DNA of 24,449 nucleotides from a virus. Shown here piece by piece: positions 6,089 through 11,678 of the stretch (the stretch's first letter is position 1; each line of letters opens with the position of its first letter). The notes under the pieces were generated by a model. The model was given only the letters and a program-made list of their open reading frames with translations. It did no database searches and was not told where the DNA came from. The stretch is taken from positions 1-24,449 of the IMG/VR virus record IMGVR_UViG_3300046167_000330; one strand, given 5' to 3'. Made by a program: the position numbers and the translations under genes.

Positions 6089-6347
6089 AGGTAAATATTG
6101 CTCCGCCAATTCCTATAATAGAACCAATCACTACGCCACCTATAATTCTTTCAGCCCATTTAGACTGGACATTGTCTCTCATTTGAGACTGTTCAAGCGT
6201 TCTAAGTCTAACCTCGTGATCTGAAGATTGGCTTAATGATCTTCCAATTCTCTCTTCAAGGACTGGTATATGTCTTACAAAAGAAAGAACCTCTTCCATG
6301 TGTTTCTCTAAGTTTGCTATACGCATTTCTATGCCTGTTGCTTCCAT
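6078..6347 (-). CDS. Small coiled-coil protein with C-terminal membrane anchor (holin-like or XhlA-like)
   Basis: 89 residues: an amphipathic coiled-coil region (about 5-60, with 'RIANLEKHMEEVLSFV' and 'EVRLRTLEQSQ') followed by one hydrophobic segment at the C-terminus (about 68-89, 'IIGGVVIGSIIGIGGAIFTYVL'). This is the architecture of XhlA-like and spanin/holin-associated proteins, which sit in the inner membrane and help release the lytic enzyme. The single membrane segment and following DUF5675 gene support a lysis-cassette reading, but no canonical endolysin is present, so a different membrane role is possible. The end overlaps the next gene by 11 bases. Confidence 0.6.
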   Translation of the reverse strand: MEATGIEMRIANLEKHMEEVLSFVRHIPVLEERIGRSLSQSSDHEVRLRTLEQSQMRDNVQSKWAERIIGGVVIGSIIGIGGAIFTYVL

Positions 6348-6479
6348 TCTTTTTTATTGAAAATTATGTGAATAATAGTGTAAAGATACATTAATTAATA
6401 AATAAAACAATATTCCAATTGACTATAAATTATCATGGCTTTATTATTGTAATCTTTGGTTACATAAAAGGGGAACAAA
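6348..6479. other. Divergent intergenic region upstream of the NrdR-like gene
   Basis: 132 bases, very AT-rich, between the minus-strand lysis-like group and the plus-strand zinc-ribbon gene. It holds the plus promoter at 6419-6447 and the second ATTGTA-N8-TTACATAA motif. On the minus strand I see only weak promoter candidates. Confidence 0.55.
6419..6447 (+). promoter_or_regulatory. Sigma70-like promoter of the NrdR-like gene
   Basis: TTGACT (6419-6424) and TATTAT (6442-6447) are separated by 17 bases. As at 732-780, ATTGTA-N8-TTACATAA follows (6446-6467), and in both places TTACATAA begins 13 bases after the end of the -10 box. The leader to the ATG at 6480 is short and carries AAGGGGAA as ribosome binding site. 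Confidence 0.7.
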
Positions 6480-6638
6480 ATGCTTTGCTATGAATGTGGA
6501 ACTGACACTAAAGTTATTGATGTTAGAAAGTTTGTTGATGGTACTGTTTTAAAAAGAAGAAGGGAGTGTTTGAAATGCAAAAGAAGGTTTACCACATACG
6601 AAGAAGAGCATAAAAAGAAAAAGCAAAATATAGTCTAA
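6480..6638 (+). CDS. Stand-alone NrdR-type zinc-ribbon protein
   Basis: A 52-residue protein that closely follows the N-terminal DNA-binding zinc ribbon of the ribonucleotide-reductase repressor NrdR: CxxC at 3-6, '[24 protein letters not shown]' and 'RFTTYE' at 36-41, with the second CxxC at 30-33. Cellular NrdR continues into an ATP-cone of about 100 residues that senses ATP/dATP; here a Lys-rich tail and a stop follow instead, so nucleotide sensing is absent. It might bind NrdR boxes constitutively, or compete with the host repressor at nrd promoters, affecting dNTP supply. It sits behind its own strong promoter. The similarity is strong; the function is inferred. Confidence 0.8.
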   Translation: MLCYECGTDTKVIDVRKFVDGTVLKRRRECLKCKRRFTTYEEEHKKKKQNIV

Positions 6639-6693
6639 TTTTTAAATGTCAAGACTGTTATTCATTTTTCTTTTTGATAGACTAGTAAGTTCT

Positions 6694-6870
6694 ATGTTAA
6701 TAAAAGAAGCCATAATAAAAATAGCCAGGGATCTCAAATCAGAGAACGGCTTTCACTATCAAGAAAAACTAATTCTTGATAACTATCCTAATGATCTGAC
6801 AGAATCAGATATTAAAAAAGCAATGATGGCTGTTGCTTCAGTATCAGACGTGTTGCTTGATCTAAAGTAA
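6694..6870 (+). CDS. Hypothetical 58-residue helical protein
   Basis: Begins with 'MLIKEAIIKIARDLKSENGFHYQEKLILDNYPNDL', a helical protein of unknown function. The frame is open to an ATG at 6646, but the extra 16 residues are hydrophobic and arbitrary, and neither start has a clear ribosome binding site; I prefer 6694. It follows the NrdR-like gene by 55 bases and its end overlaps the convergent minus-strand gene by 9 bases. No ATP-cone similarity, so it is not the missing half of NrdR. Confidence 0.5.
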   Translation: MLIKEAIIKIARDLKSENGFHYQEKLILDNYPNDLTESDIKKAMMAVASVSDVLLDLK

Positions 6871-7059
6871 ATCTATTTCTTTTATTGAATCTTCGTAGTT
6901 GTTTCCAAGTTTTGACCACTCAGCATCTCCACTCATTTTGTATACCCATCCGCTTGCCTTGTGCTTTCTGCCATGAGGGTTGCTTGGTATCCATCTGATC
7001 ATAACTCTGTCGTGTCCATTTTCTAGAAACTTTTTTTGAAGCTCTTCTTTTTTGCTCAT
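6862..7059 (-). CDS. Hypothetical 65-residue protein
   Basis: From the ATG at 7059 the product begins MSKKEELQKKFLENGHDRVMIRW and ends in an acidic tail. The longer frame starts at a GTG (7107) inside the upstream gene; the ATG two bases after that gene's TGA (TGATATG) fits translational coupling better. The central part 'NPHGRKHKASGWVYKMSGDAEWSKLG' may be a small beta sheet. Not recognised. Last gene of the replication operon. Confidence 0.6.
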   Translation of the reverse strand: MSKKEELQKKFLENGHDRVMIRWIPSNPHGRKHKASGWVYKMSGDAEWSKLGNNYEDSIKEIDLL

Positions 7060-7060
7060 A

Positions 7061-7237
7061 TCAGTGTATGGTTTTTTTACCGTCCTTATGATAAACGAAA
7101 ACCTCACTTAATTCACCCATAAGATCTAATCCTACTTCGTGCAGTGCCTCTTCCGCCTCCTCCCAGTTTGGAGCAACTATAATTAATTCTTGTGATGTGT
7201 CATCAATGTTGGTAAGTGAACCAAGAAATATTTTCAT
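7061..7237 (-). CDS. Hypothetical 58-residue acidic protein
   Basis: A short gene (MKIFLGSLTNIDDTSQELIIVAPNWEEAEEALHE... ending KDGKKTIH) directly followed by the next start. The 'IVAPNWEEAEEAL' segment is a strand followed by the 'WExAxxA' helix, the same general layout as the 57-residue protein at 1881, so the two may belong to one fold. A short spacing from the upstream gene (end 7239) puts it in the operon. No known function. Confidence 0.6.
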   Translation of the reverse strand: MKIFLGSLTNIDDTSQELIIVAPNWEEAEEALHEVGLDLMGELSEVFVYHKDGKKTIH

Positions 7238-7238
7238 A

Positions 7239-7520
7239 TTACCATTTAACTTTGTTTGCCCAATAAGCCGCAGACATCTTTCCTCTTGCTATGTTCTTGG
7301 CGTGTCTTGCTTTAAATGATTTTTTTCTGGCTTTATTTTTTGCGGTGGTTGGATTTTTCCCCGCTCCGCTCACGCCCTGCTGACCAAACCTAATTGTTTT
7401 TACTTTGGTTCCTTGCTTGGCTACTACAACGTGTGATTTAGTTTTATGACCTGGTGTTCGTTTAGGTTTATTAAAACCACTAACGCCAGCTCTTGTAAGT
7501 CTTGAATCTTTTTTAGACAT
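7239..7520 (-). CDS. Conserved basic phage protein ('RAGVSGFNKPKRTPxH' type)
   Basis: 93 residues with many Lys/Arg. I recognise the sequence pattern 'RAGVSGFNKPKRTPGHKTKSHVVVAKQG...KTIRFGQQG' and the C-terminal 'KSFKARHAKNI..GKMSAAYWANKVKW' from many phages of marine and other bacteria, where it is annotated only as hypothetical (I think DUF6321, not verified). The composition suggests nucleic-acid binding, perhaps packaging or virion DNA association, but its function is unknown. It overlaps the upstream gene's stop by one base. Confidence 0.8.
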   Translation of the reverse strand: MSKKDSRLTRAGVSGFNKPKRTPGHKTKSHVVVAKQGTKVKTIRFGQQGVSGAGKNPTTAKNKARKKSFKARHAKNIARGKMSAAYWANKVKW

Positions 7521-7762
7521 TATCTTTTTTTTCCTTTGTGCAAACCATGTCTTGCGTGTTGTTTGCCCTTGGCGGTAGCTTGTCTTTTCTTTTTGTTTGC
7601 CTGTGCTAGCTTGCTTCTTCCTTTGGCTGTGGACTTTAGTTTCTTAATTGTTTTAGCTGGGGCGTAAACCTCTCCAGTAGTTGAGGACTTCTTTCCGCTT
7701 GGAGTTCTCCATTTCTGCTTGGTCCATCTTTTTAAAGACTTTTGTTGTTTCTTAAGTGGCAT
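7520..7762 (-). CDS. Lys-rich protein, DUF5872-like
   Basis: 80 residues, extremely basic. 'SLKRWTKQKWRTPSGKKSSTTGEVYAPAKTIKKL' matches the 'LxxWtkqkWrTxsGkpS...RYlP' layout of DUF5872, a short domain common in phage proteins of unknown function. The rest is a Lys/Ala/His-rich tail (about 40-80) that is probably disordered. It overlaps both neighbours by a few bases. Nucleic-acid association is likely from charge, but unproven. Confidence 0.75.
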   Translation of the reverse strand: MPLKKQQKSLKRWTKQKWRTPSGKKSSTTGEVYAPAKTIKKLKSTAKGRSKLAQANKKKRQATAKGKQHARHGLHKGKKR

Positions 7763-7892
7763 TCTTTTTCTTAGCGTTTGCCTTCCTTCTAACTCTAGAA
7801 ACTTTTCTTTTTGGCTTTGGCTCTTTCATTAGGTGTGATTCCTGCCTGTTGAGACTCCATTCAACAAATCTGTCAAATAATTTTCCTAGCAT
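7752..7892 (-). CDS. Hypothetical 46-residue basic protein
   Basis: A tiny gene between two basic-protein genes: MLGKLFDRFVEWSLNRQESH followed by a Lys/Arg-rich tail. The first 20 residues form an amphipathic helix; the rest is polycationic. Its start overlaps the upstream stop (TAATG) and its end overlaps the downstream start by 11 bases, matching the packing of the neighbours. Not recognised. Confidence 0.6.
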   Translation of the reverse strand: MLGKLFDRFVEWSLNRQESHLMKEPKPKRKVSRVRRKANAKKKNAT

Positions 7893-8086
7893 TATCTGTA
7901 ACCTCCACCTTTTGCTTTATACATTTTTGCTAACATTTGAGCTTTTCTTGCAGACCACTGACCGGGTCTTCCACCTTTTGATCCAGCCTTGATCCTGTTA
8001 AAAAGATTCTTACGCATGGTTGGTTTAGTATAGTTACCAGCAGAATTAACAGTGGACTTTTTCTTTCCTGGTTTTTTAGCAGGCAT
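7892..8086 (-). CDS. Conserved small basic phage protein ('PGQWSARKAQMLAKxYK' type)
   Basis: 64 residues. 'NYTKPTMRKNLFNRIKAGSKGGRPGQWSARKAQMLAKMYKAKGGGY' is a pattern I know from many phages as a hypothetical protein, frequently next to other tiny basic proteins. The N-terminus is a run of Lys-Pro-Ala. Function is unknown; charge suggests DNA or RNA binding. It ends on an overlap with the next start and begins on an overlap with the preceding stop. Confidence 0.75.
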   Translation of the reverse strand: MPAKKPGKKKSTVNSAGNYTKPTMRKNLFNRIKAGSKGGRPGQWSARKAQMLAKMYKAKGGGYR

Positions 8087-8175
8087 TACTTTTTAGTTTT
8101 TTTGCCTTTCTTTTTACCCTTTTTCATTGAGGGTCTTCCTCTTGTGTTTCCGTATGTTCCTTTTCCTTGTGGCAT
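8086..8175 (-). CDS. 29-residue basic phage peptide (MPQGKGTYG type)
   Basis: A very small gene with a strong AGGAG ribosome binding site 8 bases before its ATG and a stop overlapping the next start by one base. The product starts MPQGKGTYGNTRGRPS and ends in an almost pure Lys tail. Very similar 'MPQGKGTYGxxxGRP' peptides are familiar from other phage genomes, where they are annotated as hypothetical. The good ribosome binding site makes the call stronger than its size would suggest. Confidence 0.7.
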   Translation of the reverse strand: MPQGKGTYGNTRGRPSMKKGKKKGKKTKK

Positions 8176-8176
8176 G

Positions 8177-8470
8177 TTATGTACTCCTAAATTTTCTTAC
8201 TACCCTATGATAGACCATGTCTTTCATGCCCTTCATAGACCTTGTATGCTCTGGTAGTTCGTCCCATGCTTTTTTTCTTTCCTCCCGAGTTGGAAGGTCA
8301 GCAATGGTGTTGACGATTCCCATTTGCATAGATGTAAGATATACCAAATCAACAAAATTTTCATCTATATCATCAAGATAGTTCATACGCTCCTGATGGG
8401 ATTTCATTAAACTAATTCTGTGTGCGTACTGCAATATGTTTATTTGACCTGTCTGATCTGTGTGCTTCAC
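8177..8470 (-). CDS. Hypothetical 97-residue protein
   Basis: A helical protein: 'QYAHRISLMKSHQERMNYLDDID' then 'VDLVYLTSMQMGIV...LPTREERKKAWDELPEHTRSMKGMKDMVYHRV'. The repeated 'R.xYLddI' and 'ReerkkAwdelP' wording recalls short helical phage proteins, but I cannot name a family. Its start overlaps the stop of the DUF3310 gene by four bases, so the two are coupled and may act together. Confidence 0.65.
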   Translation of the reverse strand: MKHTDQTGQINILQYAHRISLMKSHQERMNYLDDIDENFVDLVYLTSMQMGIVNTIADLPTREERKKAWDELPEHTRSMKGMKDMVYHRVVRKFRST

Positions 8471-8757
8471 TTCTTGTTTTGCAAGTCATGATTGTATAAA
8501 GCAAAGAACCCATAGTGTATTACCTTAAGTATATCAGCCCTGTTCTTACCTTCTTTTTTGCCATAGCGTTGTGCATATTTCATCACATTACCCATGCAGA
8601 ACCCTTCACCGTGCCCACTATCCATTATGAACTCTGTGGCTTGAAACTTGTTGAGAGAGTAGTGTTGTTCATAAGTCTTGTCCACATACTTTGCAAACTC
8701 TTTTATAAGTTCTGCTTCGTTGTATTTATAATCTATTTCTGTTTTTTTTCTTTGCAT
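8467..8757 (-). CDS. DUF3310-like protein (T7 gp1.7 nucleotide kinase family)
   Basis: 96 residues. The core 'FCMGNVMKYAQRYGKKEGKNRADILKVIHYGFFALYN' is the DUF3310 signature (f..GN.iKY..R.gkK....DL.Ka..Y) and an upstream HY..N.FQATEFI element fits the 'HY....iqp.e.i' part. T7 gp1.7, which contains this domain, is a dTMP/dGMP kinase; whether this smaller form is catalytic is not known. It overlaps a small gene upstream and the 97-residue gene downstream. In a replication operon, nucleotide metabolism is a plausible job. Confidence 0.8.
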   Translation of the reverse strand: MQRKKTEIDYKYNEAELIKEFAKYVDKTYEQHYSLNKFQATEFIMDSGHGEGFCMGNVMKYAQRYGKKEGKNRADILKVIHYGFFALYNHDLQNKK

Positions 8758-8888
8758 TCTTTATCCTTCTTTTTTTTCTTTTCCCCAAAAATCTTGTCAA
8801 AGTTTTCATTAAACTTATCTTTATTGGAAACCCTGTCGCGATCTCCCTTGCCACCATGCCAGCCCCCAAGCCTTTCTCGTGTTGTCAT
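8733..8888 (-). CDS. Small conserved phage protein ('GKGDxxR...FNxNxDxIFG' type)
   Basis: 51 residues. 'GGWHGGKGDRDRVSNKDKFNENFDKIFG' matches a short pattern I associate with many phages (gGkGs.xRp...e.Fn.nwD.IFGkk), always small and of unknown function, commonly near replication or packaging genes. The remainder is a Lys/Glu tail. It overlaps the DUF3310 start by 25 bases and starts 10 bases after the Ref-like gene ends. Confidence 0.7.
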   Translation of the reverse strand: MTTRERLGGWHGGKGDRDRVSNKDKFNENFDKIFGEKKKKKDKECKEKKQK

Positions 8889-8897
8889 AATTGTTCC

Positions 8898-9200
8898 TCA
8901 GTCATTTTCTATTAATTCTACAAGCCTATCCAGCAAATCTGTTTGCTTGCCGTACCTTCTTTCAAATTCATTTTTAAAAGGATGCCGTGAAACATACATG
9001 TCATTGTTTGCACCCTCTCTGTGATGTTTAAAACAAAGAGGTAGGGTCAAGAGATGTGCCTGCGGTTTTGTTTTTCCGTCAATATGGTGTATTTCTGCGG
9101 GTGAATAACAACCATAAAACAAATGACAGACCACACAGCCAAAATTAGCTATGGAGTCCATCCATTCTTTTTCTTTTTTAGTTGGAGATCTTCCTCGCAT
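8898..9200 (-). CDS. Ref-like HNH nuclease (recombination enhancement function family)
   Basis: 100 residues from the ATG at 9200: 'MRGRSPTKKEKEWMDSIANFGCVVC' is a classic Ref-family start, followed by 'AEIHHIDGKTK' (His38-His39), 'LLTLPLCFKHH' and 'FERRYGKQTDLLDRL'. Phage P1 Ref is a RecA-dependent HNH-type nuclease that cuts at RecA-coated sites; smaller relatives in many phages share the zinc/HNH core. The longer frame to 9296 was rejected, because that region encodes another gene in a different frame. Neighbours are replication genes; a recombination or repair role is likely. Confidence 0.85.
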   Translation of the reverse strand: MRGRSPTKKEKEWMDSIANFGCVVCHLFYGCYSPAEIHHIDGKTKPQAHLLTLPLCFKHHREGANNDMYVSRHPFKNEFERRYGKQTDLLDRLVELIEND

Positions 9201-9336
9201 AGTCCTTAAGTAACATTTTATTATTGTTTGTAACGTATTCCTTGTATGTAATTTCAGGTTCGTTATGTTTTCTTCTCTCAGTTTTGCACTCTTCATACAT
9301 CATTCTGCAATAATCTTTAAAAGTATTATGCTCCAT
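9178..9336 (-). CDS. Hypothetical 52-residue charged protein
   Basis: A small gene whose start overlaps the end of the coiled-coil protein by 11 bases and whose end overlaps the Ref-like start by 23 bases. The product begins MEHNTFKDYCRMMYEECKTERR, is charged and helical, and has 'EITYKEYVTNNNKMLLKDYARKISN'. I did not recognise it. Its well-balanced composition, and the fact that it removes the odd N-terminal extension of the Ref-like gene, support it as real. Confidence 0.65.
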   Translation of the reverse strand: MEHNTFKDYCRMMYEECKTERRKHNEPEITYKEYVTNNNKMLLKDYARKISN

Positions 9337-9661
9337 ATCTATTTCTCTCTGATCTTAGGTTAGCCATTTTTGTTCTCCACTCTTCAAACTGCATATCAAC
9401 AGCCTGCTTCTCTGTCTGTAAAGCATCAAGGCTAGCCTTAGCACCTGCAACGTGTAAAGATGCCTCATAATAGCTCTCAGTAGCCTCTGCTTTAGATTTT
9501 TGTGCATTGTAACTACGCTCCCCATCTTCCTTTGCTTGACAAAGCTCTATCCAAAAAACTCTTTTGAGATTTACTTCAGACTTAAGCACGTTGACTCTTG
9601 CCTCAGATATTTTTGGTATGATTGCTCTTAGTTGTTCGTGAAAGTTTTCAGATCTGTCCAT
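9326..9661 (-). CDS. Hypothetical coiled-coil protein
   Basis: 111 residues from the ATG at 9661, preceded by GGGAGA and overlapping the helicase stop by 14 bases. The product is one long charged helix: 'QLRAIIPKISEARVNVLKSEVNLKRVF', then 'AEATESYYEASLHVAGAKASLDALQTEKQAVDMQFEEWRTKMANLRSERNRYG'. No known family is evident. Located between DnaB-type helicase and Ref-like genes, it could be a helicase accessory or structural helper, which is pure inference. Confidence 0.75.
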   Translation of the reverse strand: MDRSENFHEQLRAIIPKISEARVNVLKSEVNLKRVFWIELCQAKEDGERSYNAQKSKAEATESYYEASLHVAGAKASLDALQTEKQAVDMQFEEWRTKMANLRSERNRYGA

Positions 9662-10955
9662 ATTCTTTTTTTCTCCCGAATGCGATGTCTGCTGGATCAA
9701 GAAACTTAGAGCGACTTCCATCAAACCCTAGCTCAAACTCGCCCAACTCACCCATTCTATTTTTTCTTACTATAACCTCTGAGTTTCCTGTTTCAAGTGA
9801 ATCATAGTAATCGCCCCTATAAAGCATGATTACCATATCAGCATCTTGTTCAATAGAGCCTGAGTCTCTTAAATCTGAAAGAACTGGTCTTTTATCCGTT
9901 CTCGACTCCACACCCCTGTTTAATTGAGATAACGAAATTAGCGGACAACCTACGTCCTTTGCCAATCCTTTCAGAAGATTTGAAATATAAGTCATCGAAG
10001 CAGTCCTGGAATCAGAGTTGCTTGGTGCTTTATTTGATGTCATTAGTAGTTGTAAATAATCTACAACTATTAAATCTATATCCTTAACGGCTTGTATAGA
10101 TTTTGTTTTATTAATTAATGTTTCTATTGTAATAGGTGACTTATCATATACATATAAATTTGTTTTAGATAACTTTTCTTTATGATCCCTGAAGGTTGTC
10201 CACTCTGCTTGGCTCATTCCACCAGACATCATCTTGTCTATTGTTAGACCAGAGTCTGAGCTTATAATCTTTTTGATTAGCTGTTCGTTTGTCATTTCCA
10301 AACTAAACATCAAAACAGTTTTACCTTTAAATATATTATATGACGCTATATTTAAAGCCCAGGTGGTCTTACCCATTCCCGGTCTTCCAGCTACAATAAC
10401 AAGATCTCCAGACTTGAAGCCCTTGATTTTTTCATCTATTTCACCAAACCCCGTAGATACAACATTTTGATCCTCTGTTCCAGCAAGCCTTATCTCCTCT
10501 TCAACGCCATCTAAAATATCAGCAACGGGTTTTGGAGTACCAATGTTTTTTATAATTTTATTATCTATAAGAGATTGATTGACCTTGTCTATCTTCTCCT
10601 CAATAGTGGTTCTTGACTCTACAATTTCTGGTATTTCTTTTGATAGTTTAAGAAGCTTGTTGTTCGCTGTCTTATATTTCATTTGCTTAAGCCATCCGTC
10701 AAACCCAGCTGGGCTTATACAATAGGTTGCAGCATATCTTATCTCATCAAATAAAATGTCATCTTTAATATTGTTTCTAAGAGTAACCATGTCTGATGCT
10801 CGAAGGTCTAGCATGGTTGTGTATGCTTTGCTGTATGCAACACTATCAAACTCCCCTGGCTCTAAGCCGAGATCCTGTGCGTCCTGAAACTTTGCATGAC
10901 TTAATATCATTGCACCAATAATGTTTGCTTCTAATTCATATATTTCTTTATCCAT
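9648..10955 (-). CDS. dnaB: DnaB-type replicative DNA helicase
   Basis: 435 residues, the usual length for phage DnaB. N-terminal domain at about 1-100 ('LEANIIGAMILSHAKF'), a linker, then the RecA-like domain from about 165: 'VSTGFGEIDEKIKGFKSGDLVIVAGRPGMGKTT' (Walker A, 190-197), 'FSLEM' (218-221), 'IDLIVVDYLQLL' (Walker B, Asp299), 'LSQLNRGVESR' and 'VRKNRMGELG' (arginine finger region). It unwinds DNA 5' to 3' as a hexamer at the replication fork. The start at 10955 follows a GAGAGAAG box; an upstream TTG frame was dismissed. It overlaps the upstream initiator-like gene by 8 bases. Confidence 0.97.
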   Translation of the reverse strand: MDKEIYELEANIIGAMILSHAKFQDAQDLGLEPGEFDSVAYSKAYTTMLDLRASDMVTLRNNIKDDILFDEIRYAATYCISPAGFDGWLKQMKYKTANNKLLKLSKEIPEIVESRTTIEEKIDKVNQSLIDNKIIKNIGTPKPVADILDGVEEEIRLAGTEDQNVVSTGFGEIDEKIKGFKSGDLVIVAGRPGMGKTTWALNIASYNIFKGKTVLMFSLEMTNEQLIKKIISSDSGLTIDKMMSGGMSQAEWTTFRDHKEKLSKTNLYVYDKSPITIETLINKTKSIQAVKDIDLIVVDYLQLLMTSNKAPSNSDSRTASMTYISNLLKGLAKDVGCPLISLSQLNRGVESRTDKRPVLSDLRDSGSIEQDADMVIMLYRGDYYDSLETGNSEVIVRKNRMGELGEFELGFDGSRSKFLDPADIAFGRKKEYGQI

Positions 10956-11580
10956 ATCTTCTCTCAATTATTGCATCAAACTGATTTAAACCTAACATTG
11001 TCATAAGTGTTGGTTTTTTATCCCAATAAGATCTTATCCACTTTCTATGACCGCTTGAGTTTGCTATCTGAAAATAACTAAACCAAAAATCTTCAGCTAC
11101 TAAATCTATTTTGTTTCCTGTCTTTGGTGAAACTATTCCTTTTCTCCCCAATTCACGGAGCTCCTTCCATCTTGGCTGTGCTTTAAATACGTTAGCACTA
11201 TGTTGATAAAAAGACTTGTCTGTCGCTTCTTTAAAAATCTCATTAATCCTTTCCAAATCTAATATATATATCTTTTTAGTATAGTCTTTAGTATTGGGGT
11301 CAGCAGGTGGCTGTACCTTGGATTTAAACGACCCCACCTTTAAAGTGTATAAATTGCTATTGTTTGTTCTTTTTTCCCAAGAAACATAGCCTGCCACCTT
11401 AAGCTTTTTTAAATTATCTTTTATGGCTGTCAGACCTAATCCAGTAATTTCAACCAATCTTTCATGTGAAGGATAAGACTGTCCAAACTGATCTGAATAA
11501 TTTGCTAATATAAATAATATTAACTTTTGTGTTGGAGTAACCTCTACCTTAATAATTTTTGTAATGTATTCAACAGACAT
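10948..11580 (-). CDS. Helix-turn-helix replication initiator-like protein (possible helicase loader)
   Basis: 210 residues. An N-terminal winged helix of the helix_turn_helix_36 type (about 15-80) with 'TPTQKLILFILANYSDQFGQSYPSHERLVEITGL...AIKDNLKKLKVAGYVSWEKR', which is the layout of phage replication proteins such as O and DnaD-like loaders. The C-terminal part (about 100-210) is unlike anything I can name, with a 'GRKGIVSPKTGNKIDLVAEDFWFSYFQIA' segment. It directly precedes DnaB and overlaps it by 8 bases, so a role in origin recognition or helicase loading is likely. First gene of the minus-strand replication operon. Confidence 0.8.
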   Translation of the reverse strand: MSVEYITKIIKVEVTPTQKLILFILANYSDQFGQSYPSHERLVEITGLGLTAIKDNLKKLKVAGYVSWEKRTNNSNLYTLKVGSFKSKVQPPADPNTKDYTKKIYILDLERINEIFKEATDKSFYQHSANVFKAQPRWKELRELGRKGIVSPKTGNKIDLVAEDFWFSYFQIANSSGHRKWIRSYWDKKPTLMTMLGLNQFDAIIERRYG

Positions 11581-11620
11581 GCTTTTCCCTCATGCAGACA
11601 TTTAACTAAAAAAAATAATC

Positions 11621-11650
11621 ATTGTAAAGTATTGTTTTAAAATTAATTAA
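11621..11650 (-). promoter_or_regulatory. Candidate promoter of the replication operon
   Basis: On the minus strand TACAAT (11626-11621) is a good -10. A weak -35 (TTAATT, 11650-11645) lies 18 bases upstream. The -10 box is the mirror image of the plus-strand -10 at 11655-11660 (ATTGTAA / TTACAAT). The start codon at 11580 has GAGGGAAA upstream. Confidence 0.45.
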
Positions 11651-11660
11651 ATATTACAAT
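11632..11660 (+). promoter_or_regulatory. Candidate promoter of the recombination operon
   Basis: TTGTTT (11632-11637) and TACAAT (11655-11660) with a 17-base spacer. A GGAGG ribosome binding site (11666-11670) and the ERF start at 11679 follow at once, so the untranslated leader is very short. Its -35 lies inside the spacer of the divergent promoter, so the two cannot easily be occupied together. Confidence 0.55.
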
Positions 11661-11678
11661 CATTGCGGAGGTTTTATT

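Noticed and set aside
6646-6870. Gene at 6646-6870 as the ATP-cone half of NrdR
   Set aside because: The product has no ATP-cone motif and its sequence is unlike the NrdR C-terminal domain.
7060-7107. GTG start at 7107 for the 65-residue protein
   Set aside because: It would lie inside the upstream gene, whereas the ATG at 7059 follows that gene's stop by one base.
8515-9024. 169-residue plus-strand frame opposite DUF3310 and Ref-like genes
   Set aside because: It is a shadow of strongly supported minus-strand genes, with a Phe/Leu/Ser-rich composition typical of an antisense frame.
9201-9296. N-terminal extension of the Ref-like gene up to 9296
   Set aside because: It overlaps another well-formed small gene in a different frame and the Ref family normally starts at the MRGR-type sequence found at 9200.
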